Under the pieces are notes generated by a model. The model saw nothing but the letters and a program-made list of their open reading frames with translations, was not told the DNA's origin and ran no database searches. DNA of 64,000 nucleotides from Clostridiales bacterium (GTDB taxonomy: Bacteria; Bacillota; Sulfobacillia; RBS10-35), in the NCBI GenBank assembly GCA_018729555.1, contig JAHHQG010000025.1:186001-250000 (forward strand), read 5' to 3'. Position 1 is the stretch's first letter. Each line of letters opens with the position of its first letter. Position numbers and translations under genes: made by a program. This document shows positions 20,117-28,409 of this stretch, one piece after another.

Positions 20117-20562
20117 GGTTCGTAGCGGATCCGGGCGCGGTTGGCTTCCTTCAGGTGGCGCACCATGGCTTGGATGTTCCCCTGCCGCTTATAGACGGCC
20201 GCCAGGTTGTTGTGGGCGGCGCTGGAGTGGGGGTCCAGCTCCAAAGCCTTTTCATAGCAGGCCTGGGCTTCCTCCAGATCGTTCCTTTCAAAAGCGAGGT
20301 TTCCGCGGTTCACCCAGGCGGGGGCATAGTCGGGGCAATCGGCGAGGAGATCCTCCAGAAGGGCCTGGGCTGCCTGGACCCGCCCCGTGAGGATCCATAC
20401 CACCGCCGTTTTGTTGCGGGCCCACGGATCTTCGGGCTTTTGCTCCAGGATGGCCTGGAGAAGGCGTTCCGCCTTCTCGAATTGACCCAGGCGGATGGCC
20501 CGCTGGATCTCCAGCTGCTCCTGAGTCAGGCCAGGCCTGGCCCGACGGCCAAAAGGCCACAT
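20113..20562 (-). CDS. TPR-repeat protein
   Basis: 149-residue soluble protein built of about four tetratricopeptide repeats; the clearest is APAWVNRGNLAFERNDLEEA followed by CYEKALELDPHSSAAHNNLA. TPRs mediate protein-protein contacts, and no effector domain is attached. A strong AGGAGGCG precedes ATG 20562. Partner unknown; transcribed divergently from the peptide-uptake cluster. Confidence 0.8.
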   Translation of the reverse strand: MWPFGRRARPGLTQEQLEIQRAIRLGQFEKAERLLQAILEQKPEDPWARNKTAVVWILTGRVQAAQALLEDLLADCPDYAPAWVNRGNLAFERNDLEEAQACYEKALELDPHSSAAHNNLAAVYKRQGNIQAMVRHLKEANRARIRYEP

Positions 20563-20807
20563 AAGTGGTCGCCTCCTTGGATTTGCCTCCTAGTTTAGCA
20601 GGGAAACCACGGGTTGTGGCGAATAGTGTACTTCCGGACTGGCGGCAGCCCATCCAGCATTCGGCAAGGCGCCCCGGCAGGAAAAGGCGCTATTGTGGAG
20701 AATGCAAAGGTTGTCCGCAAAGTCCAGGTTCCACCGCCGGCCCCCTGCCGGGGGGTCAGGGGGATGGCGGGAGGGCCAAAACTATAGGAAAGAGAGGGGA
20801 TCGCCTC

Positions 20808-22637
20808 GTGCACAAGCACAGGTGGAGAAGCGCTCTGGTGGCCGGGGTCCTCGGGTTTTCCCTCCTTCTCAGCGCCTGCGGCGGCACCAGCCCGTCGGCG
20901 CAGACGGGACCCGGGGAAACGCCGGCTCCGGCGGAGCCCAAGACGGTGTCCATCGCCCAGACCACGTCCCCTTCGGGGAACTTCTGCCCTGGGGTGACCA
21001 CCAGCGCCTATGACAGCGACATCGGCGGGTTGATCTTCGAGAGCATGCTGCGGTTGACGCCCGATCTGGCCTATGAACCCAACATGGCCGACTACACCCT
21101 GGATGAGCAAAACCTTTCCCTGAAATTCACCCTGAAGGACGGCATCACCTTCAGCGACGGCACGCCCCTGACGACCCAGGATGTTCTGGCCACCTTCTAC
21201 TTCATCATGGATCCCAAGTTCCCCGGGCCCCAGCAGAGCAACTACGAGAGTCTGAAGGGGGCCAAGAAGTACTTCGACACCCTGAAGGACCTCAATGCTC
21301 GCCTCCCCGGCGAGGATGAGGAAGCCAACAAGCAGATCAAGAACCCCATCACCCAGGAAGAGTGGAACAAGCTGGCCTACCAGGCCTTTGAAGAGTGGAA
21401 GCAGGCAGGGGCCATCGAGGTCCTGAACGACAAGGAGATCGTCTTCCACTTCGATGAGGTCTATGCGCCGGCCCTGGCGGCCATCGGCGGCGCGGCCATC
21501 TACTCCAAGAAGGCCCTGGATGCCCTCCAGGACGTGGCCAACGCCGGTGCGGAGGACCTCTGCCGGAAGCCCATCGGCACCGGTCCCTACGTCCTCAAGC
21601 AGTTCCAGCCCGACCAGTTCACGGAGCTGACGGCCAACCCCAACTACTTCCGCGGGGCACCTAACATCGAGACGATCATCTTCAAGGTGGTCAACCAGGA
21701 CGCCATGGTGGGCCTCTTCACCAGCGGCGAAGTGGATGCCCTGGGGGTGGGGGCCTCGGCCGTCAACCCCAAGGACCAGCCTCTCATCGTGCAGCAGATG
21801 CCCGATGTGCAGACCTGGGAGCTGCCGGACTTCGGCTACCAGTTCATGTGGCTGAACTTGCGCAACCCCATCTTCCAGGATGTGAAGGTGCGCCAGGCCA
21901 TGATGTACGCCATCGACCGGCAGGGCATCGTGGATGAACTCCTGGATGGCCACGGCGCCGTGCAGAGCACCATCTTCGCTCAGGCTTCCTGGGCCAACCC
22001 CGAAGGCCTCAACACCTATCCCTACGACCCCGAGAAGGCCAAGCAGCTTCTCGACGAGGCCGGCTGGCTGCCCGACAGCGACGGGGTGCGGGCCAAGGTC
22101 ATCAACGGCAAGAAGTACCGCCTGGAGTTCACCTTCGTCTACCCCGGCGGCAGCAGCAACCCCGTCCGGCAGCGGAGCGCGCCTCTGATCCAGGATTACC
22201 TCGCCAAGGTGGGGATCAAGGCGACGCCTGAGGCCATGGACTTCAACACCTACATCAGCAAGATCCTCAACAAGCCCGGCGCCAAGATCGAGATCGATGC
22301 CGGTCTCCTGGGCTGGTCCCTCTCGGTGGAGCCCGATCCTACGGGTCTCTTCGAGGCGGATGCTCCCTACAACTTCTCCGGCTGGTCGCCCGAGACGGTG
22401 GGGAAGAGCATCTACGACCGGTCCATGGAGCTCACCAAAGAGGGTCTCCTGACTTTCGACCAGGCGAAGCGCAAGCAGATCTATCAGGAGCTGGGGGCCA
22501 TCTATAACGAGTACCTGCCCTACATCTTCCTCTACACCCAGACGTCCATCATCGACTTCAACCCGAAGGTGAAGAACGTCAACCGCGATATCCGCGGTCC
22601 CACCCAGAATGTCCACGAATGGGATATCGTCCAGTAG
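20808..22637 (+). CDS. Peptide ABC transporter substrate-binding lipoprotein (first copy)
   Basis: 609-residue SBP_bac_5 (OppA/DppA-type) protein that would bind peptides outside the membrane. The GTG at 20808, after GAGAGGGG, gives a lipoprotein signal ending in the lipobox LLLSAC (Cys ~24) and then a Ser/Thr/Pro linker. Family features include ITFSDGTPLTTQDVLATFY, GTGPYVLKQF and VRQAMMYAIDRQGIVD. The frame is open further upstream, but only this start exposes the signal peptide. A close paralogue lies at 24700-26513. Confidence 0.93.
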   Translation: MHKHRWRSALVAGVLGFSLLLSACGGTSPSAQTGPGETPAPAEPKTVSIAQTTSPSGNFCPGVTTSAYDSDIGGLIFESMLRLTPDLAYEPNMADYTLDEQNLSLKFTLKDGITFSDGTPLTTQDVLATFYFIMDPKFPGPQQSNYESLKGAKKYFDTLKDLNARLPGEDEEANKQIKNPITQEEWNKLAYQAFEEWKQAGAIEVLNDKEIVFHFDEVYAPALAAIGGAAIYSKKALDALQDVANAGAEDLCRKPIGTGPYVLKQFQPDQFTELTANPNYFRGAPNIETIIFKVVNQDAMVGLFTSGEVDALGVGASAVNPKDQPLIVQQMPDVQTWELPDFGYQFMWLNLRNPIFQDVKVRQAMMYAIDRQGIVDELLDGHGAVQSTIFAQASWANPEGLNTYPYDPEKAKQLLDEAGWLPDSDGVRAKVINGKKYRLEFTFVYPGGSSNPVRQRSAPLIQDYLAKVGIKATPEAMDFNTYISKILNKPGAKIEIDAGLLGWSLSVEPDPTGLFEADAPYNFSGWSPETVGKSIYDRSMELTKEGLLTFDQAKRKQIYQELGAIYNEYLPYIFLYTQTSIIDFNPKVKNVNRDIRGPTQNVHEWDIVQ

Positions 22638-22686
22638 CCTTCGGCACTCTACAATAACGAAAGGTTAACCCAACGGGTCCAAGGGA

Positions 22687-22713
22687 GCGGCCCGGCGGCC
22701 ACCGCCGGGCCGC
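22687..22713. terminator. Strong intercistronic hairpin after the first binding-protein gene
   Basis: Perfect 12-bp stem GCGGCCCGGCGG / CCGCCGGGCCGC with loop CCA. No U tract follows (CCCGCTACCC). In binding-protein operons such hairpins usually attenuate read-through or protect the upstream message so that the binding protein is made in excess; that role is inferred. Confidence 0.6.
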
Positions 22714-22761
22714 CCCGCTACCCGAAGGGGTCAGAAAAATCTTGGAAAGAGAGGGGATCCC

Positions 22762-23724
22762 TTGGCTACCTACATCGCCCGGCGCTTGGTCCAGGCCATT
22801 CCCATCCTCCTGGGGATCACCATCATCATGTTTATCCTGGCCAAGCTTCTCCCCGGCGACCCCTTTACCCAGCTTTTGAATCCCCAGATCAAAAGCGCCG
22901 ACATCGCCCGCATGAAGCAGGCGGCCGGTTTGACGGCACCCTTGCCGGTGCAGTACTGGAACTGGTTGATGGCCCTTTTGAAAGGGGATCTGGGCCGGTC
23001 CATCACCTTCAATCAGCCGGTCATCGACGTCATCAAGGATCGCCTGGGGCCGACGGTGACGTTGCAGACCATGACCCTCATCTTCACCCTCATCATCTCT
23101 ATCCCTCTGGGGGTCATCCTGGCGGTCCGGCAGTACTCCACGTTAGATTATGTGGTGACCATCCTCACCTTTGCCGGCATCTCCATGCCCACCTTCTTCT
23201 TGGGCCTGCTGGCCATCAAGTATGTGGCCCTCACGTGGAAGCTCCTTCCCCCCATGGGGGTGATCACCCCCGGGCTGCAGCTGGCCTTCCCGTGGAATTA
23301 CCTGGACGTCCTGAAGCACCTTCTGCTGCCGGCCCTGGTGCTGACGGTAACCAGCGCTGCCAGCATCATCCGTTACGTGCGGGCCAGCATGCTGGAAGTG
23401 GTGCGGCAAGACTTCATCCGGACGGCCCGGGCCAAGGGGCTGCATGAGAACCGCGTCCTCTACGCCCATGCCCTCCGCAACGCCCTCATCCCGGTGATCA
23501 CCATCCTGGGCTTGAGCCTGCCGGGCCTCTTTTCCGGCGGGATCATCACGGAGCAGGTCTTCAGCATCCCTGGGGTCGGCCGAGCGCTATACCAGGCCAT
23601 CATCGCCCGGGACTACAACGTCATGATGGGTATCACCACCTTCCTGGCCGTCCTCACGGTCCTGGGCAACCTTTTGGCGGACGTGGCCTACGCGTGGGTG
23701 GACCCACGGATCCGCTATGACTAA
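22762..23724 (+). CDS. Peptide ABC permease, OppB/DppB type
   Basis: 320-residue inner-membrane permease with about six helices. The N-terminus YIARRLVQAIPILLGITIIMF is typical of DppB, and the ATPase-contact EAA loop is RTARAKGLHENRVLYAHALRN near residue 220. The TTG start at 22762 follows GAAAGAGAGGGG. Works with the OppC-type permease downstream. No ATPase gene is present in the cluster. Confidence 0.94.
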   Translation: MATYIARRLVQAIPILLGITIIMFILAKLLPGDPFTQLLNPQIKSADIARMKQAAGLTAPLPVQYWNWLMALLKGDLGRSITFNQPVIDVIKDRLGPTVTLQTMTLIFTLIISIPLGVILAVRQYSTLDYVVTILTFAGISMPTFFLGLLAIKYVALTWKLLPPMGVITPGLQLAFPWNYLDVLKHLLLPALVLTVTSAASIIRYVRASMLEVVRQDFIRTARAKGLHENRVLYAHALRNALIPVITILGLSLPGLFSGGIITEQVFSIPGVGRALYQAIIARDYNVMMGITTFLAVLTVLGNLLADVAYAWVDPRIRYD

Positions 23725-23750
23725 GGGCCTGAGGCAGGAGGTGGCGGGAC

Positions 23751-24677
23751 ATGTCCGTTGAACTGCGGGAACCCGGAGGCCTCCTGGCGCCATCGGGAGG
23801 TCCGGGAGAATATGGAGAACCGGTCTTCGATTCACCGTGGAGAACCTTCTGGCGCCGCTTTGCCCGCAACCGGGTGGCGGTGGTGGCGGCGCTGGTCCTC
23901 ATCGCCATCGCCTTCATCGCGGCGGCGGCGCCCCTCATCGCCAGCATCGATCAGCGGGACAGCACCAACCTTAAGGGGGCCAACAAGCCGCCGGGGTGGG
24001 AAGGCCATATCCTGGGGACCGATGACATCGGCCGGGATGTCTTCGCCCGCCTCATCTGGGGAGGCCGGGTGAGCCTCACGGTGGGCCTGACGGCGGTGGC
24101 CATCTCCATCGTGGTGGGCATCCTCATCGGCTCCTTGTCGGGGTTCTTCGGCGGGTGGATGGATAACGTCCTGATGCGATTTACGGACGTCTTCTTAAGC
24201 ATCCCCACCTTAGCCCTCCTCATCGTGGGGGCCGCCATCTTGGGACCCAGCATCCACACCACCATGATCATCATCGGGCTGGTGAGCTGGCCGGGGGTGG
24301 CCCGGCTGGTCCGCGGGGAGATCCTCTCCCTCCGGGGGAGGGATTTTGTCACGGCGGCTCGGGCGGCAGGAGCCAGCTCGGGATATATCATCCGCAAGCA
24401 CCTGGTGCCCAACTCCATGGCGCCGGTGCTGGTGTCGGCCACCCTCTCGGTGGCGGGGACCATCATCCTGGAGGCGTCCTTGAGCTTCCTGGGTCTTGGC
24501 GTCCAGCAGCCCATCCCCAGCTGGGGGAATATGCTGGAAGCGGCCACCAACTGGCGGGTGTTGACCCTCTACTGGTGGCAGTGGATGCCGCCGGGTTTCA
24601 TGATCTTCCTCACGGCCCTTTGCATTTACATCGTGGGGGATGCCCTCCGGGACGCCACCGATCCGCGCTTGAAGTAA
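23751..24677 (+). CDS. Peptide ABC permease, OppC/DppC type
   Basis: 308-residue permease. A cytoplasmic N-terminus with FWRRFARNRVAVVAALVL leads into helix 1, then HILGTDDIGRDVFARLIWGGR, the DppC hallmark. The EAA loop is TAARAAGASSGYIIRKHLVPN near residue 203, followed by LSFLGLGVQQPIPSWGNML. ATG 23751 follows GGCAGGAGGTGG. Heterodimer partner of the preceding permease. Confidence 0.94.
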   Translation: MSVELREPGGLLAPSGGPGEYGEPVFDSPWRTFWRRFARNRVAVVAALVLIAIAFIAAAAPLIASIDQRDSTNLKGANKPPGWEGHILGTDDIGRDVFARLIWGGRVSLTVGLTAVAISIVVGILIGSLSGFFGGWMDNVLMRFTDVFLSIPTLALLIVGAAILGPSIHTTMIIIGLVSWPGVARLVRGEILSLRGRDFVTAARAAGASSGYIIRKHLVPNSMAPVLVSATLSVAGTIILEASLSFLGLGVQQPIPSWGNMLEAATNWRVLTLYWWQWMPPGFMIFLTALCIYIVGDALRDATDPRLK

Positions 24678-24699
24678 TCGGGATAAAGGGAGGACTGCC

Positions 24700-26513
24700 A
24701 TGGCCGCAAGACGATGGAAAACATGGATCGGGCTTTTGACGGGAGGTGCCCTTTTTCTCAGCGCCTGCGGAGGAACAGCCCCCAGACGCAAGGGGAAGGA
24801 ACCCCACCGGCGGGAGAAGCGGTGGTGTCCCTGGGGCAGGTCCAGTCCCCGTCGGGGAACTTTTGCCCCGGGGTACTCACCTCCGCCTACGATGGGGATG
24901 TGGCCGGCCTCATCTTCGAGAGCCTTCTCCGCCTCACCTCCGATCTGGGCTATGAGCCCAACATGGCGGATTACCAGCTGGAAGACGGGGGTTTGACGCT
25001 GAAGTTCACCCTGAGGGACGGCATCACCTTCAGCGACGGTACCCCCCTGACGGCGGAAGACGTCCGGGACACCTTCTACCTGATCATGGACCCCAAGTTC
25101 CCCGGGCCCATCCAGAGCAACTACGAGAGCCTCAAGGGGGCGAAGAAGTACTTCGAGACCCTGGCGGACCTCAACAGCCGCCTCCCTGGCGAGGATGAGG
25201 AAGCCAACAAGAAGATCGAGAATCCCATCACCCCGGAGGAATGGGATAAGCTGGCGTACCAGGCCTTTGAAGAGTGGAAGCGGGGAGGGGCCATTGAGGT
25301 CCTTGACGACAAGGCCATCGCCTTCCACTTCGACGAGATCTATGCCCCGGCCCTGGCGGCCATCGGCGGGCAGGCCATCTTCTCCCATAAGGCCCTTTCC
25401 CAGGTGACGGACGTCGCCCAGGTGGGCACCTCCGACCTCTGCCGCAAGCCCGTGGGGACCGGTCCTTTCATCCTCAACGACTTCCAGCCGGACCAGTACA
25501 CCGTCCTGGTGAAGAACCCCAGCTACTTCCGCGGAGCCCCGAAGGTGGACAAGGTCATCTTCAAGGTGGTGCAGGAAACCCAGCTGGCGGGCCACTTCCT
25601 GGCGGGGGAGCTGGATGGCGTGGGTTTCGGCTCCTCCTTCATCAGCGCCAAGGACCAGCCCCTCATCGAGCAGCAGATGCCCGACGTTCAGACCTGGGAG
25701 CTCCCCGACTTCGGGTACCAGTACATGTGGGTGAACCTGAGGGAGCCCATGTTCCAGGATGTGAAGGTGCGCCAGGCCCTCATGTACGCCCTCAACCGGC
25801 AGGGGATGGTGGATGTCCTCTTCGACGGCCACGGGGCGGTCCAGAACACCATCTTCGCTCAAGCCTCTTGGGCCAACCCCAGCGGGCTCCAAACCTACCC
25901 CTACGATCCCGAGAAGGCCAAGGCTCTCCTGAAAGAAGCGGGTTGGACGCAAGAAGCCGATGGCACCTGGACCAAGACCATCGACGGCAAGAAGACCACC
26001 TTGCAGTTCACCCTCACCTATTCCAGCGGCAGCCAGGTGATCGAAAGGCTGGCCACCCTGATCCAGGATGACCTCAAGAACGTCGGGATCCCGGTAGAGC
26101 TGAAGTCGCTGGAGTTCAACAGCTTCGTGGCGGCCATCCTCAACTCGCCCCCCGGCCGCAAGATTGACGTCCAGGCCGGCACCCTGGGCTGGGCCCTTTC
26201 GCCTGAACCCGACCCCACGGGGCTCTTCGAAAAGGATGCGGTGTATAACTTTGCCGGCTGGAGCCCCGAGACGGTGGGGAAGGAGATCTACGACCGGTCC
26301 ATGGAGCTGACGAGGGGCGGGCTTCGCACCTTCGACCAGGAGGAGCGAAAGCGCATCTACCAGGAGCTGGGGCAGATCTACAACGAGTACCTTCCCTACA
26401 TCTTCCTCTACACCCAGACCCACATCGTGGACGTCAACCCGCGGCTGAAGAACGTCAACCGCGATATCCGGGGTCCCCTGGTGGATGCCCACCTGTGGGA
26501 GATCAGCCAGTAA
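24700..26513 (+). pseudogene. Peptide-binding lipoprotein (second copy), frameshifted behind the signal peptide
   Basis: Close paralogue of the first binding protein. ATG 24700, after AAAGGGAGG, encodes a proper lipoprotein signal ending FLSACGGTAP, but the mature domain is in another frame. Adding one C to the CCCCC run at 24779-24783 joins them as GGTAPQTQGEGTPPAGEA and restores a protein of about 604 residues matching the paralogue (SPSGNFCPG, TFSDGTPLTAEDV, VRQALMYALNRQGMVD). From ATG 24714 alone, a product without signal peptide would result. It may be a real 1-base deletion, slippage-controlled phase variation or a read error. The rest of the gene shows no decay, which argues for recent loss or an artefact. 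Confidence 0.85.
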
Positions 26514-26532
26514 CGAGGGCGAAGCTCCGCAA

Positions 26533-26569
26533 GGGGGTTCCGGGGACCTGCCCCGGAACCCCCTTTTGT
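26533..26569 (+). terminator. Rho-independent terminator of the peptide-uptake cluster
   Basis: Perfect 13-bp stem GGGGGTTCCGGGG / CCCCGGAACCCCC with loop ACCTG, followed by TTTTGTT. A textbook intrinsic terminator twenty bases after the second binding-protein gene. Confidence 0.93.
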
Positions 26570-26645
26570 TGATCATTTCACCATCGCCGCCCGACGGTCA
26601 TTGTGGTAAACTCGCCGTTGTATTCAGAGGAGGGGCCGCCCGTCC

Positions 26646-28409
26646 ATGGACGTGTTTCGCCGTCTCAAGCCCTATGTCTGGCCCTACCGGATGACCCTCT
26701 TCTGGGCCATCGTCTCCATGGGTCTATTGACGGCCTTTGGCCTTCTGCGCCCCTATGTCATGCGCTGGCTCATCGACGACGTGATCCGGGGAGGAAAGGA
26801 AGCCTGGCTGTGGCCTTTGGCCCTCTCCTTTATCGCCATCGCCCTCATCCGCGGGGTCTTCAACTACCTCCGCCAGTATCTGGGGGAGTGGGCCGGCCAG
26901 AAGATCACCTTCCGGCTGCGCCAGTCCCTTTACGATAAGCTTCAGAGCCTTTCCTTCACCTACTACGACCGCGCCCGGACGGGGGACCTCATGTCCCGCC
27001 TCACCATGGACGTGGATGCCTTCCGCATGTTCTTCTCCTTCGGGCTGGTCTTCCTCATGGACTTCTTTTTCATGGTGGGCTTTGGCCTCATCGCCATGCT
27101 CCTCATCAGCCCCCGCCTCACTCTGGTGACTTTCGTCCTCATGCCTTTCCTGGCGGTGGCGGCCGTCCGCTTCGACCGCCGCATCCGGGAAGCTTACGGG
27201 GCCATCCGCCAGTCCCTCTCGGAGCTCACCACGGTGATCCAGGAGAACCTGACGGGCATCCGGACGGTGAAGTCCTTTTCCCGGGAGCCCCACGAGATGG
27301 AGCGCTTCCGGGAAAAGAACGAGGATTTCGCCAGGAAGAACGTGGTGGCCACCGACCTTTTGGCCCGCTACATCCCCCTCATGGAGGGGATCGGGAACCT
27401 TTCCGCCACCCTCCTCCTCTGGTATGGGGGGTCCATGGTCATCCGGGGCGATCTCTCCCTGGGCTCCCTGGTGGCCTTTTTCAGCCTCATCGGATACCTC
27501 ATCTGGCCCCTTCGGGAGCTGGGCTTTCTCCTCAACATGGTGGAGCAGGCCCAGGCGGCGGGCGCAAGGCTTTTGGAGGTCCTGGAGACGCCCCCCGCCG
27601 TCCAGAGTCAGCCCCACCCCTACCGGCCGAAGGAGGTGCGAGGCGAGGTGGAGTTCCGGGGCGTCACCTTCCACTACCCCGACGGTTCACCGGTCCTCCG
27701 GGACATCCACCTCCACGTGCCCGCCGGCCAGGTGGTGGCCATCCTGGGGACGACGGGGGCGGGGAAGAGCTCCCTGGTCTCCCTCATCCCCCGCTTCTAC
27801 GACGTGAGCCAGGGGGAAGTCCGGGTGGACGGGGTAGATGTGCGGCGGTGGGATCTGGCGGTGCTGCGCCGCCACATCGGGTTTGTGCCGGGAGAGACCT
27901 TCCTCTTCTCGGCGTCCATCCGGGAAAACATCGCCTACGGCCGGCCCGAGGCGTCCATGGAGGAGATCCGCCAGGCGGCCCGGCGGGCCATGGCCCACGA
28001 GTTCATCGAAGGGCTTCCCCAGGGATATGACACTTTGGTAGGGGAGCGGGGTATGGGCCTTTCCGGGGGCCAGAAGCAGCGGGTGGCCATCGCCCGCGCC
28101 CTCCTCTACGATCCCCGCATCCTCATCCTGGACGACGCCACCTCCAGCGTGGACATGGAGACGGAGTGGCACATCCAAAAGGCCCTGGAGGAAGTCATGA
28201 AGGGGCGCACCACCTTCATCATCGCCCACCGGGTGGCGAGCCTCCGGCGGGCCCACCAGATCATCGTCCTGGACGAGGGGCGGATCGTGGAGCGGGGAAC
28301 CCATGAAGAGCTCCTGGAAAAGGGCGGCCTCTATGCCCGCATCTACTGGACCCAGTTGGGCCAGACGGCCGATGAGGACTTGCAGAAAGGGGCGGCAGGA
28401 GCGCGATGA
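26646..28409 (+). CDS. ABC exporter half-transporter, degenerate-site subunit (BmrC-like)
   Basis: 587 residues: six-helix exporter domain (~1-310) and ATPase domain. Walker A GTTGAGKSS is near residue 368, signature LSGGQKQR near 470, and Walker B ILILDDATSSVD near 493. The residue after Walker B is Asp rather than the usual catalytic Glu, which marks the non-canonical subunit of heterodimeric exporters such as BmrCD or TM287/288. Start ATG 26646 follows GAGGAGGGG. Its TGA overlaps the next start. Likely multidrug or lipid export. Confidence 0.92.
   Translation: MDVFRRLKPYVWPYRMTLFWAIVSMGLLTAFGLLRPYVMRWLIDDVIRGGKEAWLWPLALSFIAIALIRGVFNYLRQYLGEWAGQKITFRLRQSLYDKLQSLSFTYYDRARTGDLMSRLTMDVDAFRMFFSFGLVFLMDFFFMVGFGLIAMLLISPRLTLVTFVLMPFLAVAAVRFDRRIREAYGAIRQSLSELTTVIQENLTGIRTVKSFSREPHEMERFREKNEDFARKNVVATDLLARYIPLMEGIGNLSATLLLWYGGSMVIRGDLSLGSLVAFFSLIGYLIWPLRELGFLLNMVEQAQAAGARLLEVLETPPAVQSQPHPYRPKEVRGEVEFRGVTFHYPDGSPVLRDIHLHVPAGQVVAILGTTGAGKSSLVSLIPRFYDVSQGEVRVDGVDVRRWDLAVLRRHIGFVPGETFLFSASIRENIAYGRPEASMEEIRQAARRAMAHEFIEGLPQGYDTLVGERGMGLSGGQKQRVAIARALLYDPRILILDDATSSVDMETEWHIQKALEEVMKGRTTFIIAHRVASLRRAHQIIVLDEGRIVERGTHEELLEKGGLYARIYWTQLGQTADEDLQKGAAGAR

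Noticed and set aside
20563-20807. Searched this 245-base divergent region for an RNA leader or riboswitch
   Set aside because: Only a short GC-rich imperfect dyad near 20740-20760 and TA-rich -10-like patches were seen; nothing matched a known riboswitch.
24210-26576. 788-codon open frame on the minus strand opposite the second binding-protein gene
   Set aside because: It mirrors the codon pattern of the plus-strand gene, has no recognisable domain and no ribosome site. Long antisense frames are expected in GC-rich DNA.
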